In this document: in pieces, positions 10,558-20,905 of the stretch
Position numbering within the stretch: position 1 is the stretch's first letter
Layout: each line of letters begins with the position of its first letter
Assembly (NCBI GenBank): GCA_039881045.1
Contig: JAYWVB010000008.1
Coordinates: forward strand, 1,075,105 to 1,139,104
Reading direction: 5' to 3'
Length of the DNA: 64,000 nt
Source: Chaetomium olivaceum
Taxonomy: Eukaryota; Ascomycota; Sordariomycetes; Sordariales; Chaetomiaceae
Position numbers and translations under genes: made by a program
The notes under the pieces: model-generated
Database searches by the model: none
Told to the model about the DNA's origin: nothing
What the model saw: the letters and a program-made list of their open reading frames with translations, nothing else

Positions 10558-12254
10558 GGTGGGTAGGGGTTGGGTGTGTAACGAGTGACTGAACGAGTGG
10601 ATGACACCTTGGGTACTGGAAAGGGGAGGGAGTAACTGGAACTGGGCTGGGGGACTGGGGCTCTTATATACCAATTTGTTTGCCTCCCCCCCCTTACCCC
10701 TGTGGTATGGGAATGAGACGGGAGAGCGTGACACTCGGCACCGCGGGCACCATTTGCGCGGCACTCTGGATCGGGGGCGGGGGGGGAGGGGGGGTGACTG
10801 CGTCCATTCGGTACATGGAAAGCATGGGGTATACACCACAGGATACAAGTATCGTGGCAATGCGTATGACCGGCTAAAGGAGAGACACTGGTTGATTGCT
10901 GGTAATCAAGGCTGATATTGGGCGGCAACATCTGGGCCACTGAAAACTCTCACGGCCTGGATGGTGTGTGTGAAGTGACCTGCATATGACGGCAAGGCAC
11001 ACGGAGCCACACGACCTCAAGCTGCACAAGGTGCTTCTCCGGCGAGATTTGTGAGCGCAAATAAGTTGGCCGACTATCCTTGCTTCCTGCGGGAGCGTGG
11101 CAACAGTGACAGGGCCGGGCGATGTCACCTCCCTCCCGAGACCTCCACTGACCTCCTCCCTGCGTGGGCGGGGCGATGTGCCCCTGCGTTCGGTGGTTTG
11201 GTGGCTTCGAAAGAACGGCAGCTAGCCGATCCGAGTGTTTTCCCCTGCATTAACGCACACGATCCAAGACATTAACTGATCAGGGAGCCGTCGTTGCTTT
11301 TGGGCCAGAGGTGTCACCATCAAACCAGCTGCCCGAATGGACCAGGCGCTGGTGATTCAGATCAAGACATCTATTTCAGGTCGTCCGAGCGGGACGATCA
11401 TAATGACCATCATGCGGAGAGACAGGGCTGAACCAGGCTGTTTTCTCCCAAAGACCCGGTAGGCGTCGTGTAATTGCACCGGGCCGTCGAGGCACACCGG
11501 ATTATTGGTCTCGGGCGACACGAATTTGTGATACGTTCAGCACTTTTGTTTACGAGGAGGCCATGCTATTAGTCGCCTGACTCTCCCATCGGGTCACTGC
11601 ATAGTATACCTGGGGTATTGAGGGTATGTGCCGGACAATACAATAGAGTGTGCCAATCGTGTCATGAATCTCGTGAAAGACTCGACGCGGAGGGGGTGAG
11701 TGGGGTTGCCGACCTTCGAAGTCGGATGGGATGGAAATGAAGGATTATTTGGATTGTTCGGATTGTTTGCAGCAAAGTCCAGCGAAATGCTGTGACCTCC
11801 CTCCCAGCTCGGCAATTGGGGTCGTCAATAAGGGTTAGGGTCATACAAAGGTGGCTCACCAAAACCTGGAACGCGAAGCTGTGGCTGGAGCTTGTCGGCA
11901 GCACTGGCCGTGTGGCCGCGTGGCCGCGTATCCGCAGCGTCAAAAGTGACCTAGTGGTGGGGCAATACGCCTAGTCCAGCTCCGGCGGAAGCCATCACGC
12001 TCCGTTCCATCTTGACAGCTTGACGCTGCAACGCTGGCTGATCCGGCCGTAATCCCATCGTCTTCCAGGTTGTTCGCTCCCTCGCTATTACGTGTTATTT
12101 CCATAAGTCTCCAAGGTCTCGTATTGTGCTGGTCGTAATACATCTTGGAGAATTCCGTTATTGTTTTGCGCTTAACATTGTATTGACGCCGTCATTTGGA
12201 CTCAACACTGGACTCAACGCTGTACCCAACGCTGTATATTTTGTCAGTTGCGGC
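10558..12254. other. Divergent intergenic region, wall protein / MFS transporter
   Basis: About 1.7 kb with no supported gene. Near the wall gene lie a TATA box and G-rich tracts (10780-10800). A TTAGGGTTA-like hexamer at 11831-11838 is a single copy and not a telomere. The rest shows nothing recognisable. Confidence 0.55.
10663..10670 (-). promoter_or_regulatory. TATA box of the wall-protein gene
   Basis: TATATAAG on the minus strand, 106-113 nt upstream of the ATG at 10557. A CCAAT-like ATTGG box lies immediately upstream. Spacing is compatible with a fungal core promoter; function is inferred. Confidence 0.5.
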
Positions 12255-13749
12255 ATGGCGCAAGGTGTCGATTCCAGCACCCGCAAGAGAGTCTTGCGGG
12301 TTATCTTCATTTCTTTGCTACTAGATCTCGTAAGTACGACTCCTTGCAAACTCGGTGCACTGCGTCTAACTTAACTTGCTCTAGATTTCCTTCACTTTTA
12401 TCCTCCCCCTATTCCCGAAGCTGCTAGAGTTCTACCGCAACGCCGAAGCTCCCCTCGATGCTGGAGCCCCACCGTCCAAGACACTGCTCTCGAACCTGCT
12501 CGGCTACCTGAATGCATACAAGGCTGCCTTTGCGCGCCCAATTGACTCTCGATATGACATCGTTCTGCTGGGTGGTGCCCTGGGGAGCTTGTTCTCGTGA
12601 GTAACGGCCATGCGCTCGACACTGTCAACACCCATGTACTAACCCATGCCCCTCTACAGTCTCCTCCAGGCCATTGCTTCCCCGATCATTGGGCGACTCT
12701 CCGACAAGTACGGCCGGCGCAATGCACTGCTCGCGAGCATGGCCGGAAACATCCTCTCGGTACTGCTCTGGGTAGTGGCGGTCGACTTCCGGACCTTCCT
12801 AGCCTCGCGCATCGTCGGTGGCCTTTCCGAGGGCAATGTACAGCTTGCGACTGCCATTGCGACCGATATTTCGGATGCGAACAGCCGTGGGTCGACTATG
12901 GCGTTCATCGGCGCATGCTTCTCCATCGCCTTCACTTTCGGGCCGGCACTGGGCGCCTGGCTTAGCTCCATCGCCACCGTGGCCGCCAACCCGTTCGCGA
13001 CCGCTGCCGGCGTATCGTTGTTCTTGATCGTCACCGAGACCGTGTATCTGTACTTTAACCTGCCGGAGACCCTTCCCTCAATGACCGACACAGCCACCGA
13101 AAAGAAGAACAAGAAGGAACAGGCGGCGGCGGCCGGTCCAGTCCAGAGGACGAACTCGCACTTCCTCCTCAACCTGGTGCACATGACCTTCCTCCTCTTT
13201 TTCTCCGGCATGGAGTTCTCGCTGCCGTTCATGACCTATGACTTGTTCGAGTATACCTCTGCGCGGAACGGCGGCCTCCTGGGCTACATCGGCCTGGTGG
13301 CTTCCATTCTGCAAGGCGGCGTCACCCGCCGTCTACCTCCCCTGCTCTCCGTCCGGATCGGCGTGATCTCCTGCCTGATCTCATTTGCCCTCCTCGCCCG
13401 CATCTCGTCCGTGCCCGGGCTCTACCTCGCCGCCACCGGCCTCGCGACCACCTCGGCCACTGTCGTGACCGGTCTCAACGCGCTCAGCAGTTTCGAGGCG
13501 AGCGAGGACGAGAGGGGTGGGAAGCTGGGCATTCTCCGGAGCTGGGGCCAGCTCGGCCGCGGCTTGGGCCCCGTGCTGTTCACTAGTGTGTACTGGTGGG
13601 CGGGCAGAGAGACAGCTTACACCATGGGTGCCGTGGGAATTGCGGGTGTGTGCACCTTGACGCTCTTTGGGCTCAAGACGCCGCCCGGATCTGTCAAGCA
13701 GAAGAAAGGTTCCTCCAAGGCTGTGAAAGACGAGAAGAAGAAACTGTAA
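12255..13749 (+). CDS. MFS transporter, MFSD10/TETRAN-like
   Basis: Three exons, 12255-12329, 12385-12596 and 12660-13749, give about 458 residues with 11-12 hydrophobic segments. The start MAQGVDSSTRKRVLRVIFISLLLDL leads into ISFTFILPLFPKLLEFY. The loop 2-3 motif of the superfamily is present as GRLSDKYGRRNALL, followed by ASRIVGGLSEGNVQLATAIATDI, close to the MFSD10 group of putative organic-anion or drug antiporters. A lysine-rich cytoplasmic tail ends the protein. Substrate is unknown. The frame is intact, and both introns are short and phase-consistent. Confidence 0.8.
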
Positions 13750-14272
13750 GTTGGTTGTCGGGGGATCATGTATGCAGGCGTTCCATGTCGATGATTGTAC
13801 TGTACAGCAGGTAGAAGTCAAACAAGGACGGTTTAGACGGGGGGGTGCATCTTGTGTATACAACGATACGCCGTTACTTTGGCCGAGATCCTCGTAGGGC
13901 ACTAGGTTGTATAATACCCCTAGCGGAGGACACTTTGGTAGTCATAAGTCAAATAAAGAATTCTTGTTCATGAACAGGGCAGGTCATCATAGGGCATAAC
14001 GACGTCCTCAAACGCAGAGGGAGGTGGTGGCATTGCATGTCCTGTTCACAGTCACTACTTACTGTTTCTTCCCCTGAACAATAATATCTCACAAGATCGT
14101 ATCATTTGCCCCACAACTCCCGGCTTCCCTTTTTGCCCGATAGTCCCATAGGCTACATAGAAGGATAATGTAGCTCCAAGCACACAACGAACACGTCGGA
14201 ATCGGCAGACCGACAATTACACGCGTCCGTAACCGGGTATCCATAACTTTAGCCCTACTAAGTCCCATCCGT
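13750..14272. other. Convergent intergenic region
   Basis: 3' flanks of the MFS gene and of Chs5. Nothing gene-like seen. Confidence 0.6.
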
Positions 14273-15603
14273 TCATGCTTTACAGCGCAACATCCTGGAA
14301 GGAAGCCCATCACCACCAGATGATTTCCCACCCTTCTCATCCTGGCCAGCCGCCTTGTCCTCTTCTGCATCATCATCATCATCATCATCATCATCCGCCT
14401 CGTCCTCGACCGTCGGTTTTGGCCTCTCCGCCAGTCGTTTCTCGTCCCGCTCGTCCGCTAGCATCTTCTGTTCGTCCTGCCCGCCCAATCTTGCCTTTTG
14501 CTCCGCCTGCTCCTCCTCCCTGTCGTCACTCGACGCATCCGATTCAATGCCTCCCTCCTCCTCCTTCTGCCTCGCCGCCCCAATCTCGGAACCGGATTCT
14601 GGTGGAGCCTGGCTGCTGGTCGGACCGGGCGCGTTCTGCGGCACTTCCTGGTCCTTCTGGGGCGGCGATGGTACGGTGGCTGGGGGCGCAGCAGTCGCCG
14701 CAGTCCCCGTGGTTGTCGTGGTGCCCATCGTCCCTGCGGTGCCGGGCCGTTCTTCAAACGGCGGGCCGGCGCGGACCGCGTCCAGGTAGAACTTTGTGAC
14801 GCCGAGGATGCGGCCATTGCGCTCGCAGGCCTCGACCCACTCGGGCCGGACGATGGGGATGTTGAGCTCGTTAGCCTTCTCCCACTGCACGCCGCGGCCC
14901 TCGGTGGTGACGAAGTGGGTTGTATCAATGCGCACGCCGTCGACAATCTTGGCGCCGATGCGCTCGACGGCCGCGCCCAGCCCCTCGCGCACGGCGGCGG
15001 GGAGGATGCCCGTCGTGATGGTGATGCCGCTGAGGTCCGTCATCTTGTGGGTGCGCACCGTCACGCGCTGGCTCGCCGTCGTGCCCGCCGTCGTGCGCCA
15101 GCACCAGGTGGAAAGGTGTACTCGGTGTCGACGGCCAGGCCGCTGATCTTGGTGGTGTGCATCGCGAGCGGCTTGGGGATGTTGCCCGCCTTCTGGCCGT
15201 TGCGGTACAGCGCCAGGCTGATCAGGTCGGCCGTCGCCAGCTGGATCGGGTCCCACTCGAGCACGACGCTCGTTTGGGTGGCATTGCGACACCGCAGCAC
15301 GGGCGCCGACGGCTCGGCCGCGCCGAAGCACGAGAGGATCGAGTCCTGGAGCTCCTGAATGAGCGTTCCGCTGCCGTCTCGGAGTTCTTGTTGCGCGTGA
15401 CATTGATGTCGACGATGGAGCCGGATGTGATGTCGGGAGGGAGCAGAATCGAGGGGAATTCGATCTACAGAGCCGGCGATGATGGTATTAGCAGTGCAAT
15501 TCTCGTCCGAGAAGCTCGGGTCTACACATGCCAAGCGTTTGTCAGGGGTGAGTAGCACTGTGACGCCGGCGTCGACCTTGCCGACAGTGAGCGAGACGAG
15601 CAT
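14273..15603 (-). CDS. chs5: Chs5, exomer scaffold (FN3-BRCT protein), frame broken
   Basis: Exon 1 is 15532-15603 (MLVSLTVGKVDAGVTVLLTPDKRL) and exon 2 is 14273-15464, across a 67-nt intron that begins with GCATGT and ends TAG with a TGCTAAT branch site. IEFPSILLPPDITSGSI then matches the conserved start of exon 2. A fibronectin-III region (TQTSVVLEWDPIQL, KISGLAVDTEYTF) is followed by a BRCT-like region (IGAKIVDGVRIDTTHFVTTE, IPIVRPEWVEAC). The tail is acidic and Lys/Glu-rich with an Asp run. In yeast, Chs5 scaffolds exomer, which exports chitin synthase from the trans-Golgi. Indels near 15358, 15113 and 15098 break the frame; correcting them gives about 420 residues. Confidence 0.8.
14366..14393 (+). 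repeat. CAT trinucleotide microsatellite
   Basis: About nine CAT repeats encode the Asp run in the acidic tail of Chs5 (minus strand). A slippage-prone tract; no other role is visible. Confidence 0.8.
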
Positions 15604-16054
15604 TGTTGTGTCGTGGACTCGGCGTTCCGAGTGATGCAATGCAATTGGGGGATGGTTCGGTAGGTGACTTCGAGTTATGTGCTCGATATTAAGGGAGCCG
15701 GGGTGTCCTTGACCCGAGAGCTTGTCGCAAGTTTTGATGTTTGGTCGAGACAAAAAGAGACAGACAAACCGGTTGCCCTGGATCTCCTGCATGCGTGGTG
15801 TCTTGGCAGGCTGAGCTGGGGTCCACTCTAGGACGGCCAGAATGTGCTGCGAGACCTCCAAGTGACGCAGGCTCAGGTACCCGCTGCGGGGGACCTTTAG
15901 CGGGATGGGGACCGCGTAGGCAACCCCACCATCGGCCACGAGTTCGAGTCCATCAAAGCTCGAGCCCATGGATCCAGTCATCCTGTCCAAGCCAGCTCTT
16001 TCACCTTCATTTCTATAGCTACCTGCCTAACCTACAATCACCTCACCTCTCATC
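15604..16054. other. Divergent promoter, Chs5 / phosphopantothenate-cysteine ligase
   Basis: About 450 nt between two start codons. On the minus strand the Chs5 frame stays open for 129 codons upstream of its ATG, which is noted as an observation but is probably leader. Confidence 0.5.
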
Positions 16055-17707
16055 ATGCTGTCCGATATCCAGACCGAGACCCCGCCAGAGAACCTCGCCG
16101 CGCTGGCCGAGACGCATTACTTTGCTGCCAATCCACCCCCCAAGGACCTTGAGAAACATGTTGCGCTGGCTCGCGAATTCATCGACTACCACTCTGCCGC
16201 CGGAAAGCGGTTGGTCCTGATCACTTCGGGAGGGACGACGGTGCCTTTGGGTATGTTTGGCTCTCAATTGGACGGGTGGACCCCAATATCTGACAATTAG
16301 ACGTGTAGAAAAGCAGACAGTCCGGTTCATTGACAACTTCTCTGCCGGGACTCGCGGAGCCGTGAGTACCTTTTCACTTACACGGGGGCTGCTACTGCTG
16401 CTACTGCTCAGGGGTAGGGGTAACTCCCATCCCAAGAACTTTCACCTCCTTGATAAGTTGATATCTTGTTATCAACAGTTAAAAAGAGTACTGATCTGTC
16501 TGAGCCATATTTCAGACAAGCGCCGAATACTTCTTGGAAGCCGGATACGCCGTCCTGTTCCTGTAAGCAGTCTCGTCGTTTTCCCCGCTTGTCTCAGCCC
16601 CTTCTGTCGGCCAATGCCGAGGAAACTAACATTTCACTCAGACATCGCCAATTCTCTCTTCTCCCATTCTCCCGCCATTACAGCCATGCGACCGACTGCT
16701 TTCTTGACTTCCTGCGAGAAGGCCCTGACGGTAGCGTCGTCGCCCGGGATGAAGATGCTTCTAAGATGTTGCACGTCTTGAGGAAGTACCGCGACGCACG
16801 CGACCGCAATATGCTCCTCCTACTGCCGTTCGTTAGTATCTCGGACTATCTCCATGAGCTGCGCAGCGTTGCACAACTGATGCGCCCGCTTGGTCCACGA
16901 GGGCTGCTGTACCTAGCTGCTGCTGTTAGCGACTTCTTCGTCCCTGTAAGGACCTTCATTTCACCCTCGTCGCTTACCCCTGATACATAGTTAACCAAAT
17001 TTGCCAGCCGGAGCGCATGTCTGAACATAAGATCCAGAGCACCGACGCTGTGGAGGCTCTCAAAAAGAGCCAAGGGGTCAAGGCCCAACCGCCATCCGAG
17101 GAGGAGGAAACATTCGACAACTTTGACTCATCTCCTAGCGTGCCTAGGAGCAAGAGCCTAGTCATTGATCTTGACCCGGTACCCAAGTTCTTGAAGAACC
17201 TGGTGGAAGGCTGGTCGCCGCAGGGCATGATTGTATCCTTCAAACTCGAGACAAACCCCGCCATCCTAGTCCACAAGGCCAGGTACTCCCTCGATCGCTA
17301 CCAGCATCACCTTGTAATCGGCAACCTTTTGTGAGTCCATACACCGGCTAAGCGTGCAAAAAGCCAAACTAACCCGCAGTCGCAAGATCCACACGCAAGT
17401 GGGAAGTTGTATGTTCTTTTTGCGGACCAAATATCCCGCCTCTTGCCCTCCGTTTAGATTTGCAAGCGGCTAATAGGATTAGGTGTTCGTCTCGCCCGGC
17501 AACCCAGACCGCTGGATCCGCGTGCCGAGTGGCAACGGGGTTGAAGACGGCGCTCCAGTGGCGGATACAGAGAAAGACGAGCCTGCCGACCCCAAGAGCC
17601 TGCCCGAAGGTGAGCCTGAGGTGGAAATCGAGAGCCTCATCATCCCAGCCGTGCAAGACTTGCATTCCAAGTATATCCGGACGGTCGAGGAGAAGGCAAA
17701 TGCGTGA
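16055..17707 (+). CDS. cab2: Phosphopantothenate-cysteine ligase (Cab2-type)
   Basis: Seven exons: 16055-16250, 16309-16361, 16516-16562, 16642-16945, 17008-17330, 17387-17408 and 17483-17707, totalling 389 codons with no break. It joins cysteine to 4'-phosphopantothenate, the second step of coenzyme A synthesis, in the cytosol. Diagnostic segments are LVLITSGGTTVPLE, VRFIDNFSAGTRGA, the ASKMLHVLRKYR region, LYLAAAVSDFFVP, and GMIVSFKLET followed by HLVIGNLLSTRKWEVVFVSP. The sixth exon is only 22 nt, and its acceptor is the second AG (17385-17386) rather than the first at 17378-17379; only this choice restores LLSTRKWEV. It shares an upstream region with Chs5. Confidence 0.88.
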
Positions 17708-18259
17708 AGCGAGAGTGGGATTTCGGGATAGATTTCAAGCAGCAGTTTTTTTGATATACAGACTTCAGCGAAGTTACCGGATTGGCGGGTCGAATGTAAT
17801 TTTCTTCCGTCTTCAAAATTCTTAGCATCACTTCTTGATATTGATGCAGTTCGGGTCGGTGCTTCTGTGGTTTCGAGCTAGGCAGGCGGGTTTGTTGACT
17901 GTCGTCCCCAGCACTGCACCGCGGAGATATGGTGATGTTGTCGGGCTAGGTCTTTGCCCCTTCCCACACCTGCGGCGCTCTCCACGGAATTGGACTCGAG
18001 CGATCCTGCTACCCAGAGGCTGGCTCAACGTTTGCATCTCGGTAATCACCGGCGCGCGTCGGGATACCTGGGCAGAGGAAATGGATTCGAAAACCTTCCA
18101 GCAAAGTGTTTTACTGACCAATGCCAATCGCCACTCCCAAGTCCCGTTTCCGCTCAGCTTAGCGAGCATGTAAAAGCAGGCTGCGCGGTAATGGCAGCGC
18201 CGTTACAGCCCAAAGATTCAGGTGAATGAAACAACCAGTTCAAGACCGAGGCATGCAAG
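17708..18259. other. Convergent intergenic region
   Basis: 3' flanks of the ligase and the unrecognised minus-strand gene. Nothing gene-like seen. Confidence 0.55.
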
Positions 18260-18947
18260 CTAACCCCTGGGATTTCTATGCTTTCCGGGACGCTGTTGAG
18301 ACGGCCCCGGATCAGAACCATTAAGACGCGGGATAGCTTTGGCCACGAGCCCGGTTAAGTAGCCGAGCAGCTTGTCAAATTCGATCTTCATGACAGCTTT
18401 AGGCTGCGCCACGGCAACGCGAATGCTTCCCCGAAGCTCTTTTTTGGACCCGTCCAAACTCTTGCCAGACGAGTCGTATCCCGCCGCGTTCAGCGCGCGG
18501 AAGAGAGCGGCCCTGCACCCGCTCGCTTGTCTGGCGTACTACGGCGTTGCTGCCGTCAGCTGTTGAGAAGCCTTGGACATAGCACCACAGCGGTTTCGTT
18601 TTCTTCTCTTGTTCGTAGGTGTACAACACTTTGGAGATGAGAGGATGTTCGAACTGGCCGAGGTACTTGAGGTGGTACATGGAAAAGACATTGCGCGGAG
18701 CGATGGATACGCGCAGAGGGAAGTCCTGAAATTTTTGACCAGGCATAAGACGCAACGCAAATGGGTATGAAATTTGGTGTTCGGCTGCAAATTTGGCAAC
18801 CCTTTCGCTTGGCTTGAAGGCCTGCAACGCCTGCGGTGAGAGCTCAGCGCCAGGAGCTGGTGTTGCTATTATTGGATAGCTTTCGAAAATGGGCGGGGGT
18901 TTGTTGGTTGGTAGCGGTTTGAGCCGCCGCAGAGTATGCCGGAACAT
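18260..18947 (-). CDS. Unrecognised fungal protein, possibly mitochondrial, one frame break
   Basis: I do not recognise the family. The ATG at 18947 gives MFRHTLRRLKPLPTNKPPP, an Arg/Lys-rich start without acidic residues, compatible with a mitochondrial presequence. The body (FPLRVSIAPRNVFSMYHLKYLGQFEHP, KPLWCYVQGFS) continues in another frame after a one-base excess near 18510 and resumes as LFRALNAAGYDSSGKSLDGSKKELRGSIRVAVAQPKAVMKIEF. Removing one base gives 228 residues. The frame on both sides has protein-like composition and a natural stop at 18260, so I consider it a real gene. It lies divergent from eIF1A with about 420 nt between starts. Confidence 0.6.
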
Positions 18948-19365
18948 TATCGGCGTTGCGGGGGAAATGTTGCTCTTCAAAGTTGTCTTGTATGTTGATG
19001 ATGTTGGCGATGTGGAATACGGTGAGTCGTTTGGTGTTCTCACAAACGGCAAATTGTACATAAGAGCCAAGTAGAAGCACAGACCACACATACATCAAGG
19101 GCATCCAGGGCTTGTTAGGCGCTGACCCACTCGCCACTTGCCCCCACCGTTTCGGGCGAAACAAACCCAACACCTTGCCTGCGCCCCAAAAGAGTCATAT
19201 AAACCCCACTGCGCCTGCCCCTCCCTCACGCCTTGTTTCTCACTTCCCATCGGCATCGCTCGGCAGCAACACCGACCATAAAAATCGTGTAGGCAGGTCC
19301 TCATTCTCGACTTTTGCACAAACCGATTTTACTCGCGGAAAATCGCCTGAGCGCGCTCTGTCAAT
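18948..19365. other. Divergent promoter, unrecognised gene / eIF1A
   Basis: About 420 nt between two start codons. C-rich stretches precede eIF1A (19190-19250), typical of fungal translation-factor promoters. No defined site assigned. Confidence 0.5.
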
Positions 19366-20034
19366 ATGCCGAAAAACAAGGGAAAAGGTGGCAAGAACCG
19401 CCGCAGAGGAAAGAACGAGAACGAGTGCGTTGCGACCCTTTCCGCCTTCACAACCCTTGTCTCGACGTCGCTAACACTCGAACCAGCAATGAGAAGCGCG
19501 AGCTCACCTTCAAGGAGGAAGGGCAAGAGTACGCCCAGGTTCTCAAGATGTTGGGGAACGGCAGACTCGAGGCCATGGTACGCCCTCTTGCCACCACAAA
19601 CTCGCACAAACCGAAGGAAAATGGGCTAACAAAGTCGACAGTGCTTCGACGGTGTCAAGCGTCTCGGCCTGATCCGGGGAAAGCTCCGGAAAAAGATTTG
19701 GATTAACAACGGCGACATTATCCTCGTTTCGCTGCGCGAGTACCAAGACGAGAAAGGCGACGTGATCCTCAAGTACTCCGCCGATGAGGCTCGTTCTTTG
19801 TACGCGGCTCCCCTCTACCGCCCCTAAACACCATCTTTGCGCGCTTACATCACTAACTCTACATGTAGGAAAGCGTACGGCGAACTGCCCGACACGGCCA
19901 AGATCAACGAGACGGATACCTTCGGCCCCAACGAAGACGGCGACTGCGGCTTCGAGTTCGACGAGGACCGCGATAGCGAGGACGAGGGCGAGGGCGCCAC
20001 CGCCGGCAAGGAGATTGCCATCGACGACATCTAA
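19366..20034 (+). CDS. tif11: Translation initiation factor eIF1A
   Basis: Four exons, 19366-19424, 19487-19577, 19642-19799 and 19869-20034, give 157 residues without a break. MPKNKGKGGKNRRRGKNEND is the basic N-terminal tail; the OB-fold follows (LTFKEEGQEYAQVLKMLGNGRLEAM, CFDGVKRLGLIRGKLRKKIWI, NNGDIILVSLREYQDEKGDVILKY), then KAYGELPDTAKINETDTFG and an acidic C-terminal tail ending DDI. eIF1A binds the 40S A site with eIF1 and supports scanning and start-codon choice. Length and architecture are as expected for the family. One small difference from the usual motif is GLIRG where most eukaryotes have AHIRG. Confidence 0.95.
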
Positions 20035-20905
20035 GCTGCCGCTGCCCCGCGCGCGAAATATCATCTCTCACTCCTGGGGCGGGGACCACCCTTTCTGGCC
20101 CCGACTCGACTCTTTCTTGGCTCTTCTTTGCCCAAGAAGGGGGCGTTGATCGGGGAGCGGAAAGTAAAAAACTGTCTTCTCTCTCAAACCTTGGTCATGC
20201 GGCTTGCCGTGCAGCCGAGAGTTCCCCGACAGTTGGTGGATCTCGTTTTGGTTGGGGGGTAGGGTGTGAAAGGGGACGGGCCGGGTCGTGATGGGAGAGA
20301 CGTCATCACCGGGCCTGTCTCTTGTTGTTTTAGGTTGAAAGTAGTTCGTTAGGGTAATGATAGTAGTTTGCTTGGGCTGGCTTGTGCTCTTGCGAGACTT
20401 GACAGTTATGCATTGCGAAACTAAGTTGTCGAATATATACATATGCGCCGGAGTTTCCCTCCGCAGTCATGCATAAGTGATCTTAGCAGTCCTATGACCA
20501 ACGCTTCTCAAAACCGAGTCTTGAAATCCGGTAACACTTCTTCTGTTTCAGTATTGAATATTTATTTACACTAGAAGGATACACCCCCATTCTTGGCTGG
20601 AAGTGACCTCCGTGACAAGCGGTACGCCATATCTGGCTACCGATAGTTCCAACCCCCGTATTCCCATCCTCTTAACTCCTATAAACATGTTCAGCATTCC
20701 CATTCTCCCGTACCATCCCTCTCTGAGCTGCCCTGATCACAGTCTCAGTCTTGCACGAGGTTATCGGGCGAGGTGCCAGCTCTATCCGCGAGCTCCTGCG
20801 CCATCACATCCCCGGTGCCCCGTTGACCAGCCTCTATAAGGGCCTTTGGACTTTCATCACCACGTCCAACCCCGGAGCAACACCATGTTCTTCCTGTGCA
20901 CCACA
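20035..20905. other. Convergent intergenic region
   Basis: 3' flanks of eIF1A and of the WASP homologue. AT-rich at 20400-20600; nothing gene-like seen. Confidence 0.55.

Noticed and set aside
11826..11840. Telomere-like TTAGGG
   Set aside because: A single isolated occurrence in intergenic DNA, no array.
14498..15358. 286-codon plus-strand frame
   Set aside because: Lies antisense to Chs5, which has clear FN3 and BRCT-like motifs; the plus-strand product is Arg/Leu-rich without any motif.
15930..15960. GAGTTCGAGTCC, resembling a tRNA T-arm
   Set aside because: No acceptor stem or D/anticodon arms could be paired around it.
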